Shown: positions 7,796-18,220, counted from the first letter of the stretch. The stretch is 64,000 bases of DNA from Streptomyces sp. NBC_00582 (GCF_036345155.1 NZ_CP107772.1:4216001-4280000); one strand, 5' to 3'. The notes: generated from the sequence alone by a model not told the origin. Translations and numbers: made by a program.

Positions 7796-9796
7796 GTCGG
7801 TCGTCGGGGCGTCGCAGGTGAAGTTGCGGCAGACGTACGCCGTCGGTTCACCGTCCCTCAGCGTCCGGTCGGCGAGCAGCGGAAACTCCTCGCTGCCGAC
7901 CGTGCCGTACGCCACGACCGCCCCCGGCGCCGCGCCGAGCAGCGCCGTACGGAGCAGGATCTTCGCGGCCGGATCGTCGAACTCGGCCGCCACGACGGCC
8001 ACCTCGCGCGGACCGTCGAGCAGCGCCTCGGCCGCCGCGAGCCCCCAGCCGATGAACCGGGGCACCCGCGGCCCCAGCGCCTTGACGACCCCGAGGGCCT
8101 TCTCGGCGGCCGTGCGGTGCGCCTCGGAACCGGTGTGGGCGGCATAGCCCAGCAGCGCACCGGCCGCCGCGGTCCACCCGGAGGGGACGGCGTTGTCCGT
8201 CGGGTCCTGCGGCCTGCGGATCAGCCGCTCGGCGTCGGCGGCCGTGTCGTACAACGCACCCGACTCCGGGTCGGCGAACCGCGCGAGGACGTGGTCCAGC
8301 AGGAACCCCGCGAACTCCAGCCAGACCCCCTCCCCGGTCACCGAGGCCAGCGCGAGGAACCCCTCGGCGACATCGCCGTAGTCCTCCAGCACCCCCGCGT
8401 TGGCCCCGGCCTGCCCGTCCTTGCTGGTACGGGAGAGCCGGGCCCGCTCGTCGAGATGCAGCCGTACGAGGAGATCGGCGGCGCCCACGGCCGCGGCCAC
8501 CAGGTCGGGGCGGTCGAAGTAGGCGCCGGTCTCGGCGAGCGCGGCGATGGCGAGCCCGTTCCAGGCGGCGACGACCTTGTCGTCCCGGCCGGGGGCGGCC
8601 CGCCGGGCACGGGCGTCGAAGAGCCGCCGTGTGATGCCGGCGATCTTCTCCGCGTCGAAGACATGGTCCTGCTGGGGCAGCCGCAGCACGGAGGCGCCCT
8701 GCTCGAAGGTGCCCTCCTCGGTGACCCCGAAGTAGTGCGCGGCGAGCCGCGCGTCCTCGGCGCCGAGCACCTCGGTCAGCTCCGCGGGCGTCCACACGTA
8801 GTACGCGCCCTCGACATGCTTCCCGGTGCCGTCGTCGCTGTCGGCGTCGAGCGCCGAGGCGAACCCGCCCTCCTCGGTCCGCAGCTCCCGCACCATGAAG
8901 TCGGCGGTCTCCAGGGCGACGCGCCGCGCCAGCTCGGAGCCGGTGGCCCGCCAGAGGTGCGCATAGACCCGACAGAGCAGGGCATTGTCATACAACATCT
9001 TCTCGAAGTGCGGCACCGTCCAGTCCCGGTCGACGGAGTACCGGGCGAACCCGCCGCCGAGCTGGTCGTAGATCCCGCCCCGCGCCATCCGCTCACAGGT
9101 GTCCTGCGCCATCTGCAACGCGCCCTCGGCGCCGGTACGGGCGTGATGCCGCAGCAGGAACTCGATCACCATGGACGGCGGGAACTTCGGCGCCCCGCCG
9201 AACCCGCCGCGCTGCGGGTCGTACTCCCGCGTCAGCCCCAGCAGCGCCTGCGACAGCTCCTGCTCCCCCGGCGCCTTCCCGTCCCCGAAGGAGATCTCCC
9301 GCTCCGCCAGATCCCGCACGATCTTCCCCGCGACCTCCGCGACCTCGTCCCGCCGCTCCCCCCACGCCTGCCGCACGCCCTCCAGCACCTGCCGGAACGA
9401 CGGCATCCCGTGCCGGGGCGCCGGCGGGAAGTACGTACCGAAATAGAACGGCTCCGCCTCCGGCGTCAGGAACACCGTCATCGGCCACCCACCCTGCCCG
9501 GTGGCGGCCTGCACGGCCTCCATGTAGACGGCGTCCACGTCGGGCCGTTCCTCGCGGTCCACCTTGATGCTCACGAAGTCCGCGTTGAGCTGGTCGGCGG
9601 TCGCCCGGTCCTCGAACGACTCGTGCGCCATGACATGGCACCAGTGGCAACTGCTGTACCCGACACTCAGCAGCACCGGCACCCCCCGCCGCCGCGCCTC
9701 CTCGAAGGCCTCCCCCGACCAGGGCCACCAGTCCACCGGATTGTCGGCGTGCTGGAGCAGATACGGGGACGTCTCATGGGCCAGTCGATTCGGCAT
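7763..9796 (-). CDS. DUF255 thioredoxin-fold protein (YyaL/SPATA20 family)
   Basis: 677 residues starting [20 protein letters not shown] from ATG 9796, preceded by GGAGG at good spacing. The N-terminal domain holds the thioredoxin-like [17 protein letters not shown] segment (about 49-65) with a CxxC pair; the rest is an (alpha/alpha)6-barrel-like region with [11 protein letters not shown] and [12 protein letters not shown]. Length and motifs match the widely conserved YyaL/SPATA20 family, whose biochemical role is not settled. Its last codons are duplicated downstream as tandem repeats. It is divergent from the STAND NTPase gene. Confidence 0.9.
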   Translation of the reverse strand: MPNRLAHETSPYLLQHADNPVDWWPWSGEAFEEARRRGVPVLLSVGYSSCHWCHVMAHESFEDRATADQLNADFVSIKVDREERPDVDAVYMEAVQAATGQGGWPMTVFLTPEAEPFYFGTYFPPAPRHGMPSFRQVLEGVRQAWGERRDEVAEVAGKIVRDLAEREISFGDGKAPGEQELSQALLGLTREYDPQRGGFGGAPKFPPSMVIEFLLRHHARTGAEGALQMAQDTCERMARGGIYDQLGGGFARYSVDRDWTVPHFEKMLYDNALLCRVYAHLWRATGSELARRVALETADFMVRELRTEEGGFASALDADSDDGTGKHVEGAYYVWTPAELTEVLGAEDARLAAHYFGVTEEGTFEQGASVLRLPQQDHVFDAEKIAGITRRLFDARARRAAPGRDDKVVAAWNGLAIAALAETGAYFDRPDLVAAAVGAADLLVRLHLDERARLSRTSKDGQAGANAGVLEDYGDVAEGFLALASVTGEGVWLEFAGFLLDHVLARFADPESGALYDTAADAERLIRRPQDPTDNAVPSGWTAAAGALLGYAAHTGSEAHRTAAEKALGVVKALGPRVPRFIGWGLAAAEALLDGPREVAVVAAEFDDPAAKILLRTALLGAAPGAVVAYGTVGSEEFPLLADRTLRDGEPTAYVCRNFTCDAPTTDPERLRLALGG

Positions 9797-9932
9797 ACCT
9801 CCATCCTGCCCGACCGGCGACGGTGAGTCCTGCGACGGCGGGCGATCACCCCGCCCGTCGCCCCTCTCGCGCTCCCGCGTCCCCCGAAGCACACTCGTGG
9901 GGATGCTGGTTGGCGCCGGAGGGGGACGGGAC

Positions 9933-12900
9933 ATGCGGGACAGCCACAAAGCGGAGGCCGAGCGGTTGTTGGCACGGGCCGTGGAGGAGGAGGTACGCCG
10001 GTCGGGCGGACGAACCGACCGGCAGGCCCTCCTCACACGGGCGCGCGGGGCACTGGACGCGATGGCGCAGACCGCCGCCGAGGAGTACGAGGCCTACGCC
10101 CGCGCCCTGGACGAACGGGACGCCGGGCGGGTCAGCTTCGCGCAGCGGTACGCCCGGGAGGGCGGCGGACGGACGCCTCTGCTGGTCGCGGGAGTTGCCG
10201 CGGTCACGACCGCGGTCGCCGACCTGGCCCTCGGCACCGGACCCGGCACCGCCCTCGGGGCCGGGGTGGCCGTCGGGGTGGTCGGGGCCGCGGCGACGGT
10301 CGTGAAGGTGGCGGGCTCCCATCTGCCGGCCGCCCACCACCGCGCCGGCGAGGTCGGACAGCCCGGCGGCGCCGAACAGTTGCGGCTGCAGTGGCTGACC
10401 GCGCTGGAGGTACGCGGGATCCGCCCGTTCCTGGACCAGCAGCGGGTGCTCGACGCGACGACCGGTCCCCGGCCGAAGAAGACGCCCGGCCCCCAGCTGA
10501 AGGGCGCCGACAAGAGCGCGGCGGCACGCGGACGGACGGTCCTGGAGCAGTCGTTCACCCAACTCCCCGAGGCGAAGGGCCCGTTCGCCGGCCGACGGGC
10601 GGAGCTCGCGCAGATCCGGCAGTGGGTGCAGTCGGCCCGGGCGAGCACACAGACCAGGCCCACGGTCGTCGTCCTGCACGGCCCGCCCGGCAGCGGCCGC
10701 AGCGCCCTCGCGGTACGGGCCGCGCACGACCTGCGCGACCAGTTCCGCGGCGCGTGCGTCGTCGACCTGCGCGGCGACAGCGCGGAGAACACCCCGCTGG
10801 CCACCCGGGACGCCTTACTGCATCTGCTGAACCGGCTCGGCGCGCCCCGCGAACAGCTCCTCTTCCGCGAGCGCTCCTCCCCCGACCAGCAGGTCAAACG
10901 CCTCGCCGACCTCTACTACCAGCACCTCACCGGTCTGCCGGTCATCGTGCTCCTCGACGACGCCTCCACCCCCGAGCAGGTACGCACCCTCGTCCCGGAA
11001 CGCTCCGACAGCCTCGTCCTGGTCACCACCCGCAACCCGCTGGCGCTTCCCGCCGAGCTGTCCGCCTGGGTGCACCATCTGCCCGTACGGCCCCTGGAGG
11101 CGGCGGGCGCCGAGGAACTGCTGAGCGCCGCCGCCCAGGACGCCACGGGCCCGTACGACGCCGAATCCGCCGACCGGATACGGCAGTTGTGCGGCGGGCT
11201 GCCGCTGGCACTGCGGATCGCGGGCTCCTCGCTGGGCCCGCGCTCCCCACGCGCACTGGCCACCGACCTCGGCGCGTACGGCCCCGTCGAGCCCGTGGAG
11301 CGCGCGCTCTGGCTGCGCTACACCGACCAGCCCGAAAGCACCCGCCGACTGCTGCGGCGCCTCGCCCTCGCCGGACGGGCCTCGCTCGGCGCGGCCGCGG
11401 CCGCCGCCCTCCTCGCCACCGACCGCACGGAGGCCGCCCGCCATCTGACCGCCCTCGCGGACGCGGGCCTGGTCGACCGGGTCCGCGGCGACCGCTACCG
11501 TCTGCACGACCTCGTCCGCGCCTTCGCCCAGGCCCGGCTGCTGGACGAGGAGGAACAGACGGAGCTCACGGCGGCCCAGGAACGCCTGATCGTCAGCCAC
11601 GCCGAACTCGCCGACTCCGTCCTGCGCCTCGTCGACGGCAACATGTCGACCCGCTCCGACCGCTTCACCCCGCACGGCTTCACCTCCCTCGACGAGGCCC
11701 TGCGCTGGCTGGACGACGAGTCGAGCTTCATCACCGCGACCCTGCGCCAGGCGGAGGGCGTGCACGAGACCGCCGTCCTGAGCCTGCTGGGCGCCCTGTG
11801 CGACTACTGCCTGCTGCGCGGCGACCTCTACCGCCTCGGCGAGATCAGCGAGCTCGCCCAGTCGGTCGGCCAGGACCTGCTGGTGCGGTCCGTGCAGTGG
11901 CGTACGGGCATCGCGGCCCGGCAGCTCGGCGAACTCGACAAGGCCCGTGCGACCCTGGCCTCCGTCGTCGACCTGTATCTGCAGGCCCATCACGACGCGG
12001 GCGCCGCCCGTGCCCTGTGCTCCCTCGGCATCACCCTGCACCACCAGGGCAGCCTCACCGAGGCGGCGGCGAAACTGCGGGAGGCACTCGATCTGCAGGC
12101 CGCACCCAAGCTGGCGACCGACCGCGCCTGGACCATGCACGCGCTGGCCGCGGTGGAACGCGACCGGGCCCGGCTCGGCGAGGCCCTCGACCTGCTGACC
12201 CGCTCCCTGGTCCTGCACCGCGAGGGCGGCTCCGTCCACGGCGAGGCCTGGGCCCACTTCCAGCTCGGCCAGCTCAACCTGCGCCGCGGCGACGTCCGCG
12301 CCGCCGAGGCCGACCTGCGGCGCGCCCTCGATCTGTACGGCCGTACCCGCGACGAACGCGGCGCGGCCTGGGCGCTGACCCAGCTGGCCCGGGCCCGCAT
12401 GATCGCCGGCGAACCGTCCCCCGCGGTGGAGGGGCTGCGCGCGGCGGCGGCCCGGCACCGCGCCAACGAGGACGCCCGCGGCGAGGCCTGGACCGTGTAC
12501 TACCTGGGCCTCGCCCTGGAGGAGACCGGCGACCTGGACGCCTCCGTGCGCGAACTGGAACGCTCACGCTCCCTGTTCTCCCGGATGCGCGACGTCTACG
12601 GCCTCGCCTGCGCCCGCCATCACTCCGCGCGCGTCACCCGGGACCAGCGGGCCGCCCAGACCGGCTCCCTGCGCAACTCCGGTTTCGCCCGGCAGCTCCT
12701 CGTCGACGCCCGCGCCGACTTCCAGCGCATCGGCGTCGCCCACGGCGAGGCCTGGACCTGCGTGGAACTCGCGATCATCGAGGCGGGCAACGCCCGCACC
12801 GAGCAGGCCCTCGCCCTGTGCGCCGAGGCCGCCGCCCTGTTCTCCTCCTACGGCGACCGCCGGGGCGAGGACTGGGCCCGCTTCCTGCGCTGCACCCTCC

Positions 12901-13154
12901 TGCCGTACGGCGCACCGGGCGGCACGGAGGTCGGCACGGCCGTCGCCCAGGAGGAACTGGCCCAGCTCAACCGCACCACCCACCCCCTGCGCGACACCAA
13001 GCTGTCCGAGTCCATCGCGGCCTACACCGTCCTCCTGGACCGCGGCATCCACCCGGAAACCGGCTGGCAGGCCTGGCGCCTCGGCCTGGTACCGGGCCGC
13101 CACGAACGAGAGGTAATGGGAGTGGCACTAAACCCACCGGCCGACGAGCGGTAG
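9933..13154 (+). CDS. STAND-class NTPase with membrane segment, NB-ARC-like domain and TPR repeats
   Basis: 1073 residues from ATG 9933 (GGAGG about ten bases upstream; ATG 9903 is an in-frame alternative). Residues 1-80 are helical, and 82-124 form one or two hydrophobic Gly/Ala-rich segments. Walker [10 protein letters not shown] is at 250-258, Walker B-like VIVLLDDAS near 335, then LVTTR and GLPLAL, the order of NB-ARC NTPases. From about 600 onward repeated blocks of the type [32 protein letters not shown] indicate many TPR units. No AfsR/SARP DNA-binding domain is present. STAND proteins act as ligand-triggered switches in signalling or immunity; the trigger and output here are unknown. 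Confidence 0.88.
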   Translation: MRDSHKAEAERLLARAVEEEVRRSGGRTDRQALLTRARGALDAMAQTAAEEYEAYARALDERDAGRVSFAQRYAREGGGRTPLLVAGVAAVTTAVADLALGTGPGTALGAGVAVGVVGAAATVVKVAGSHLPAAHHRAGEVGQPGGAEQLRLQWLTALEVRGIRPFLDQQRVLDATTGPRPKKTPGPQLKGADKSAAARGRTVLEQSFTQLPEAKGPFAGRRAELAQIRQWVQSARASTQTRPTVVVLHGPPGSGRSALAVRAAHDLRDQFRGACVVDLRGDSAENTPLATRDALLHLLNRLGAPREQLLFRERSSPDQQVKRLADLYYQHLTGLPVIVLLDDASTPEQVRTLVPERSDSLVLVTTRNPLALPAELSAWVHHLPVRPLEAAGAEELLSAAAQDATGPYDAESADRIRQLCGGLPLALRIAGSSLGPRSPRALATDLGAYGPVEPVERALWLRYTDQPESTRRLLRRLALAGRASLGAAAAAALLATDRTEAARHLTALADAGLVDRVRGDRYRLHDLVRAFAQARLLDEEEQTELTAAQERLIVSHAELADSVLRLVDGNMSTRSDRFTPHGFTSLDEALRWLDDESSFITATLRQAEGVHETAVLSLLGALCDYCLLRGDLYRLGEISELAQSVGQDLLVRSVQWRTGIAARQLGELDKARATLASVVDLYLQAHHDAGAARALCSLGITLHHQGSLTEAAAKLREALDLQAAPKLATDRAWTMHALAAVERDRARLGEALDLLTRSLVLHREGGSVHGEAWAHFQLGQLNLRRGDVRAAEADLRRALDLYGRTRDERGAAWALTQLARARMIAGEPSPAVEGLRAAAARHRANEDARGEAWTVYYLGLALEETGDLDASVRELERSRSLFSRMRDVYGLACARHHSARVTRDQRAAQTGSLRNSGFARQLLVDARADFQRIGVAHGEAWTCVELAIIEAGNARTEQALALCAEAAALFSSYGDRRGEDWARFLRCTLLPYGAPGGTEVGTAVAQEELAQLNRTTHPLRDTKLSESIAAYTVLLDRGIHPETGWQAWRLGLVPGRHEREVMGVALNPPADER

Positions 13155-13972
13155 GGAGCCGGGCCTACGCCCCCCTACGGGGTCCGGCCGTACGGCCCGG
13201 GTGCGCGGGCCTGGGCGGACGGGCTCGGCTCTGGGGGCCTGGGAGGGCGGGCTCGGGAGGGCGGGCTCGGGAGGGCGGGCTCGGGAGGGCGGGCTCGGCT
13301 GTGGGGGCCCGGGAGGGCGGGCCCGGCCTGTTCGGGCCTGGGCGGGCGGGCCCGGCCGAGCGGGGCCAGGCGGCGAGCGAGGCGGGCGAGCTGGGCGGGC
13401 GGGCCCGAGCGGGCGGGCTCTGCTGTGCGGGCCAGGCGGGCGGACTGGGCGGGCGGGCCCGGCCGAGCGGAACCAGGCGGGCGAGCTGGGCGGGCGGGCT
13501 CTGCTGTGCGGGCCAGGCAGGCGGACTGGGCGGGCGGGCCCGGCCGAGCGGAACCAGGCGGGCGAGCTGGGCATCCGGGAGCGGGCCCGGGGGCGGGCGG
13601 GCTCGACCGCAGCCCGGCGTGCGCGTCCGGGCGAGCGGGCCCAGGCGGGGGCCGGGGGGCAGGCTCGGGCGTCCGGACCCGGGCGGGGGCCGCGGATTGC
13701 GGGCCCTTGTGTACGAGCCCGCGCAGCGGCCGGGCGGGGGCCGCGGATTGCGGGCCCTTGTGCGCGAGCCCGCGCAGCGGCCGGGCGGGCGGGCTCAGCT
13801 CTGCGAGCCCTGCGCGGCGGCCCGCCGTGCGAGGTGGGGCAGGCAGGCCCGGCGGGCGGCTCAGGCGGGGGCCCTGGCCCGGGAGTGCGGGCTCGGGCAT
13901 GCGCACCCCGGGGGTGCGGGCTCAGGAGAGGGACCGCGTCCTGTCCTGAGCCCGGCGTCCGGCCGGGACGGG
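13155..13972 (+). repeat. G-rich nested tandem-repeat tract, no gene
   Basis: An ~820-bp intergenic region that is almost entirely G and C on the + strand. Three repeat classes are visible: a ~14-bp GAGGGCGGGCTCGG unit iterated about four times near 13243-13300, an 81-bp unit in two full copies (anchors at 13415 and 13496, partial third near 13354), and a 51-bp unit in two copies (anchors 13690 and 13741). Long open frames exist in several phases but are low-complexity Arg/Gly/Ala/Pro and lack start signals, so none is called. Many GGG runs could form G-quadruplexes. Confidence 0.9.
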
Positions 13973-14218
13973 TCAGCCCTTGGCCGGGGAGGCCTTCCCC
14001 GTCGGACCCGGGGCGGCGGTCTCCTCGCCGTCCACCGGGGCCTCCTTGAAGTCGACCTTGCCCATGTGCTTGCTCATCGACTTCATCAGGGCCCACACCG
14101 CCAGTGCCATCGCCGCGAACACGATGAAGCCGAGGACACCGGGGGTGACCTTGTTCTCGTCGACCTCCTTGGCGAGGGGGACGAGATGCGTCATTGCCAG
14201 GCTCACGCTTGCGCTCAT
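13973..14218 (-). CDS. Small single-pass membrane protein coupled to mca
   Basis: 81 residues from ATG 14218, beginning MSASVSLAMTHLVPLAKEV. One membrane helix (about 27-47, GVLGFIVFAAMALAVWALM) is followed by a charged, Ala/Pro-rich cytoplasmic tail. The ATG follows the mca stop after one base (TGA-C-ATG), so the two are translationally coupled. The function is not recognised; the linkage suggests a conserved Streptomyces accessory protein. It ends next to the G-rich repeat tract. Confidence 0.75.
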   Translation of the reverse strand: MSASVSLAMTHLVPLAKEVDENKVTPGVLGFIVFAAMALAVWALMKSMSKHMGKVDFKEAPVDGEETAAPGPTGKASPAKG

Positions 14219-14219
14219 G

Positions 14220-15101
14220 TCAGGCATTGTCCCGGACGCCCGCAAAGAGGTCGTCCTCGGGGATGGACGTATCGACGAGAGCCTTCGCGAGCTCGTACTC
14301 CTCGGTCGGCCAGACCTCCTTCTGGATCTCCATCGGCACCCGGAACCAGCCGCCGTCGGGATCGATCTGCGTGGCGTGGGCGATCAACGCCTTGTCCCGG
14401 ATCTCGAAGAACTCCGCGCACGGGATGTGCGTGGTGAGCGTGCGCTCCTTCTGACCGAACTCGTCCCAGCGCTTGAGCCACTCCCCGTACGGCGACTCCA
14501 GACCGCGGTCGAGCAGCGCCTGGTGCAGCGCCTCGGTGCGGGGCCGGTTGAAGCCCTGGTTGTAGTACAGCTTCAGCGGCCGGTACGCCGGCCCGTACTC
14601 GTCCTCGGGGTACTTCGCGGTGTCGTCCGCGCCCTCGAACGCCACCATCGAGATCTTGTGGGTCATGATGTGGTCGGGGTGCGGGTAGCCGCCGTTCTCG
14701 TCGTAGGTGGTGATCACCTGGGGACGGAAGGAGCGGATCTGCTTCACCAGTTCGCCGGCCGCCTTGTCGACGTCCTCCAGCGCGAAGCAGCCCTCGGGCA
14801 GCGGCGGCAGCGGGTCGCCCTCGGGCAGACCGGAGTCGACGAAGCCGAGCCACTCCTGCTTGATGCCGAGGATCTCGCGGGCCTCGTCCATCTCCTTCTT
14901 GCGTACCTCGTGGATGTGCTCCTCGATGTACTTGTCGCCCTGAAGCTTGGGATTGAGGATGGAGCCGCGCTCCCCGCCCGTGCAGGTCACCACCAGCACG
15001 TCCACCCCCTCGGACACGTACTTCGCCATGGTGGCCGCGCCCTTGCTCGACTCGTCGTCGGGGTGCGCGTGCACGGCCATCAGTCGCAGCTGGTCAGTCA
15101 A
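14220..15101 (-). CDS. mca: Mycothiol S-conjugate amidase
   Basis: 293 residues, PIG-L/LmbE superfamily zinc hydrolase. Residues 8-16 contain AVHAHPDDE, giving His/Asp zinc ligands, and HPDH near 142-145 supplies the third. The length and the block VTCTGGERGSILNP match Mca, which cleaves mycothiol-toxin conjugates to a mercapturate for export and glucosaminyl inositol for recycling. MshB is a close paralog, but this context (DUF4307, greA) is that of mca. The start is a TTG at 15101 preceded by AGGA; the ATG at residue 8 would cut the fold. Confidence 0.93.
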   Translation of the reverse strand: MTDQLRLMAVHAHPDDESSKGAATMAKYVSEGVDVLVVTCTGGERGSILNPKLQGDKYIEEHIHEVRKKEMDEAREILGIKQEWLGFVDSGLPEGDPLPPLPEGCFALEDVDKAAGELVKQIRSFRPQVITTYDENGGYPHPDHIMTHKISMVAFEGADDTAKYPEDEYGPAYRPLKLYYNQGFNRPRTEALHQALLDRGLESPYGEWLKRWDEFGQKERTLTTHIPCAEFFEIRDKALIAHATQIDPDGGWFRVPMEIQKEVWPTEEYELAKALVDTSIPEDDLFAGVRDNA

Positions 15102-15215
15102 GACTCAATCCTCGGTAAGTCGGCGCCCGTGTGAACCGGCGCGATCGCAGGCTTCTATAGTGACCGAATCGGGGGGCGAATAATTCCAGGGCCCTGGCCT
15201 GCCGAGAGGACGATC

Positions 15216-15617
15216 ATGAGCACGGCGAGCACCAAAGTGCCCGAAGGCCGCTACGGCCGTGCCTCGGACGAGCGTGCCGACCGCACCCTGAAGATCGTCG
15301 GCGCCGTGCTGGGCGGGGTCCTGCTGGTGATCGTCGGTTTCTTCGCCTACCACTACGTCGGCCAGAACAAGATCAGCGCCGAGGTGATCACCTTCAAGGC
15401 CACCTCGGACGACGCGGTCGAGGTGCATCTGGAGGTCCGCAAGGACGCGGGGGCGAGCGGCTACTGCACCGTGCGCTCCCAGGCGGACGACGGCACCGAG
15501 GTGGGCCGGGCGGACTTCCGCTTCTCCGGGTCGGACACCCGGATCGACAAGGTGGTCACCCTTCGCACGACGGCCAAGGGCACGACGGCCGAGCTACTGG
15601 GCTGCCACGCCGACTGA
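15216..15617 (+). CDS. DUF4307 membrane-anchored protein
   Basis: 133 residues: a charged N-terminus (EGRYGRASDERADRT), one membrane helix (about 29-50), then an extracellular beta-rich domain with two cysteines (GYCTVRSQ and LLGCHAD) that could form a disulfide. This matches the actinobacterial DUF4307 family, usually found divergent from mca as here. GAGAGGACG precedes the ATG. No function is established. Confidence 0.88.
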   Translation: MSTASTKVPEGRYGRASDERADRTLKIVGAVLGGVLLVIVGFFAYHYVGQNKISAEVITFKATSDDAVEVHLEVRKDAGASGYCTVRSQADDGTEVGRADFRFSGSDTRIDKVVTLRTTAKGTTAELLGCHAD

Positions 15618-15793
15618 GGGCACCCTGTCCTCCCCATTGCGTAGGCGCTGACCTGCGTTGACGTAATTCTAGTGGCTTATGTCCTCCCCCTTTGCCCGCG
15701 GAATTGTTAGGCTCGTGGTTTCGCCCATCCCCTGAGGAACATGCTTGAGGGTAGGGCGATGCTTTGTATTCCCAGTACCGACGAGGAGCACCT
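15618..15793 (+). promoter_or_regulatory. greA leader/promoter region
   Basis: The 176 bp before greA are clearly more A/T-rich than the flanks, with TTGACG at 15658-15663 and several TTAG/TTAT segments. No -10 box at standard spacing could be fixed. GAGGAG at 15783-15788 is the ribosome binding site. Confidence 0.45.
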
Positions 15794-16294
15794 GTGACCC
15801 AGACCAGCGAGTCCGTCACCTGGCTTACCCAGGAGGCGTACAACAAGCTCAAGGAAGAGCTTGAGCACCTTACTGGTCCTGCGCGCACGGAGATCGCCGC
15901 CAAGATCGCGGCCGCGCGCGAGGAGGGCGACCTGCGCGAGAACGGCGGGTACCACGCGGCCAAGGAGGAGCAGGGCAAGCAGGAGCTCCGTGTGCGCCAG
16001 CTGACCCAGCTCCTCGAGAACGCCAAGGTCGGCGAGGCTCCGGCCTCCGCGGACGGTGCCGTGGCGCCCGGCATGGTCGTGACGATCGCCTTCGACGGTG
16101 ACGAGGACGACACCATGACGTTCCTGCTCGCCTCCCGCGAGTACGCGAGCGCCGACATCGAGACCTACTCGCCGCAGTCCCCGCTGGGCACCGGCGTGAT
16201 CGGTCACAAGGTCGGCGAGGACGCGGAGTACGAACTGCCGAACGGCAAGAAGGCCTCCGTGCGCATCCTCAAGGCCGAGCCCTACAACGGCTGA
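15794..16294 (+). CDS. greA: Transcription elongation factor GreA
   Basis: 166 residues from GTG 15794, with GAGGAG five bases upstream. The N-terminal coiled coil carries the GreA tip signature GDLRENGGYHAAKEEQG (about 41-57), with acidic residues that reach the polymerase active site and stimulate cleavage of backtracked RNA. The C-terminal FKBP-like domain ends with SPLGTGVIGHKVGE and the VRILKAE strand. Length is normal. It is followed by a hairpin shared with the convergent exporter operon. Confidence 0.97.
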   Translation: MTQTSESVTWLTQEAYNKLKEELEHLTGPARTEIAAKIAAAREEGDLRENGGYHAAKEEQGKQELRVRQLTQLLENAKVGEAPASADGAVAPGMVVTIAFDGDEDDTMTFLLASREYASADIETYSPQSPLGTGVIGHKVGEDAEYELPNGKKASVRILKAEPYNG

Positions 16295-16315
16295 GCCACC
16301 TTTCTCTCCTGACGA

Positions 16316-16342
16316 GCCCCTGGCACCCGAGTTGCCGGGGGC
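16316..16342. terminator. Hairpin between greA and the convergent ABC permease gene
   Basis: GCCCCTGGCA (16316-16325) pairs with TGCCGGGGGC (16333-16342) with one G-U pair and a seven-base loop. There is no long T-run, as is common in Streptomyces; the location suits a bidirectional terminator. Confidence 0.75.
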
Positions 16343-16364
16343 TTCGCCATGTCGGGCCCGGCGG

Positions 16365-17222
16365 TCAGGCCGTCGCCGAGCGGTACTTGCGCACCGCCAG
16401 GGTGCGGAAGATCAGCACGATCAGGACCGAGTAGATCAGCGAGGCCCAGACCGGGTGCACCATGGGCCAGGCGTCAGAGGGTGACTGTCCGGGATTGGCG
16501 AACAGCACCCGGCACGCCTGGACCGTGGCGCTGAACGGGTTCCACTCGGCGATGTGGCGCAGCCAGGGCGTCATGTTGCTGGTGTCGACGAACGCGTTGG
16601 ATATGAAGGTCACCGGGAAGAGCCAGATCAGCCCTCCGGAGGTGGCCGCCTCCGGGGTGCGGACGCTCAGGCCTATCAGGGCGCCGATCCAGGTGAACGC
16701 GTAACCGAGCAGGAGCAGCAGCCCGAAGGCGGCCAGAATCCGTCCGGCGTTGGTGTAACCGTCCGAGCCGGGGCGCCAGCCGACCAGGAGGGCGACGACC
16801 GCCAGGACGAGCAGGGTGAGCGCGGTCTGGACGAGGTCGGCGAGGGTCCGGCCGGTGAGCACCGCACCGCGCGCCATCGGCAGGGAGCGGAAGCGGTCTA
16901 TCAGGCCCTTGTGCATGTCGTCGGCTATGCCCGCGCCGGCACCGGCGGTGGCGAAGGTGACGGTCTGCGCGAAGATCCCCGCCATCAGGAAGTTCTTGTA
17001 GGCGGTGGCGCTGGTGCTGCCGCCGATCTGCATGGAGCCACCGAAGACGTAGGTGAACAGCACCACGAACATGATGGGCTGGATGAGCCCGAAAATGACC
17101 ATCTCGGGAATCCGTGACATGCGAATCAAGTTGCGTTTTGCAACGACCAGTGAGTCGCGGACGGACTGGCTCATGGGGTGGGCGGTGGCCGTTCCCCGGA
17201 CGGTGTCGGTGACGGCGGTCAT
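16365..17222 (-). CDS. ABC-2 type transporter permease, DrrB-like
   Basis: 285 residues with six predicted helices. The DrrB/ABC-2 pattern is clear: an N-terminal amphipathic segment (DSLVVAKRNLIRMSRIPEM), GLIQPIMFVVLFTYVFGG, then DRFRSLPMARGAVLTGRTLADL. The ATG at 17222 overlaps the ATPase stop as ATGA, so the two subunits are translationally coupled. Together they form a DrrAB-type exporter for hydrophobic compounds; the cargo is unknown. Confidence 0.93.
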   Translation of the reverse strand: MTAVTDTVRGTATAHPMSQSVRDSLVVAKRNLIRMSRIPEMVIFGLIQPIMFVVLFTYVFGGSMQIGGSTSATAYKNFLMAGIFAQTVTFATAGAGAGIADDMHKGLIDRFRSLPMARGAVLTGRTLADLVQTALTLLVLAVVALLVGWRPGSDGYTNAGRILAAFGLLLLLGYAFTWIGALIGLSVRTPEAATSGGLIWLFPVTFISNAFVDTSNMTPWLRHIAEWNPFSATVQACRVLFANPGQSPSDAWPMVHPVWASLIYSVLIVLIFRTLAVRKYRSATA

Positions 17223-18220
17223 GCGACGACCTCCTTGCCCTTGCCCTTGGCTTTCCCGGCGCCGTTCTCCTCGGCCTTCTCCTCGGCCACATGTCCGGTC
17301 AGGGACAGGAAGACGTCGTCGAGGGTGGGCCGGCGCAGGCCTATGTCGTCCATCTCTATGCCGCGGGTGTCCAGCTCGCGGATGACCTCGGCGAGGAGCT
17401 TCGCGCCGCCGGTGACGGGCACGGTGAGTTTGCGGGTGTGCTCCTCGATGCTGGTCTCGCCCTTGCCGTACCCGGTGAGAACCTCGCGGGCGGTGGGGAT
17501 CTGGTCGCGTTCATGGACCACGACCTCGATGCGCTCGCCGCCGGTGCGGGCCTTGAGCTGGTCGGAGGTGCCGCGGGCGATGACCTTGCCGCGGTCGACG
17601 ACCGCGATGTCGTGCGCGAGGTGGTCGGCCTCCTCCAGATACTGCGTGGTCAGCAGCAGGGTCGTACCGCCGGAGACGAGACGCTTGATCACGTCCCACA
17701 GGAGTTGGCGGTTGCGTGGGTCGAGGCCGGTCGTCGGCTCGTCCATGAACATCACCGGTGGTGAGACGACCAGGGCCGCGGCCAGGTCGAGGCGGCGGCG
17801 CATGCCTCCGGAGTAGGTCTTGGCCGTGCGGTCGGCGGCGTCGGTGAGGTCGAACTGCTCCAGCAGTTCCTCGGCGCGGGCCTTCGCGGCCCTGGCCCTC
17901 ATCTGGTAGAGCCGGCCGACCATCTGGAGGTTCTCGCGGCCGGTGAGGTATTCGTCGACCGCCGCGAACTGGCCGGACAGGCCGATCGAGCGGCGCACCT
18001 CGTTGGGGTGCTTGAGCACGTCGAGGCCGGCGACCTCCAGCCGCCCGCTGTCGGGTCGCAGGAGGGTGGTCAGGCAGCGGACGGCGGTGGTCTTGCCCGC
18101 CCCGTTCGGCCCGAGGAGGCCGAGGACGGTGCCCTCGGGGACGTCGAGGTCGACGCCGTCCAGAGCCCGTACGTCACCGAAGGTCTTGACCAGGCCTTCG
18201 GCGTAGATGGCGCCTGGCAT
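17219..18220 (-). CDS. ABC transporter ATP-binding protein, DrrA-like (daunorubicin resistance family)
   Basis: 333 residues. Walker A GPNGAGKTT is near 38-46, signature YSGGMRRRLDLAAAL near 138-152, Walker B VMFMDEPTTGLD near 158-169, followed by the H-loop. The C-terminal ~90 residues are the DUF4162-type extension common in DrrA proteins. GGAGGA precedes ATG 18220. It overlaps the permease gene by four bases. The tail is charged (Glu/Lys-rich). Confidence 0.95.
   Translation of the reverse strand: MPGAIYAEGLVKTFGDVRALDGVDLDVPEGTVLGLLGPNGAGKTTAVRCLTTLLRPDSGRLEVAGLDVLKHPNEVRRSIGLSGQFAAVDEYLTGRENLQMVGRLYQMRARAAKARAEELLEQFDLTDAADRTAKTYSGGMRRRLDLAAALVVSPPVMFMDEPTTGLDPRNRQLLWDVIKRLVSGGTTLLLTTQYLEEADHLAHDIAVVDRGKVIARGTSDQLKARTGGERIEVVVHERDQIPTAREVLTGYGKGETSIEEHTRKLTVPVTGGAKLLAEVIRELDTRGIEMDDIGLRRPTLDDVFLSLTGHVAEEKAEENGAGKAKGKGKEVVA

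Noticed and set aside
13128..14096. Long minus-strand frame over the G-rich tract
   Set aside because: Repeat-encoded Ala/Arg/Pro/Gly with no ribosome site, and it crosses the end of the real STAND gene.
10391..14437. 1348-codon open frame through the STAND gene and repeat tract
   Set aside because: Low-complexity Arg/Pro/Gly composition antiphase to a well-supported gene; typical of high-GC shadows. No start signal or domain.
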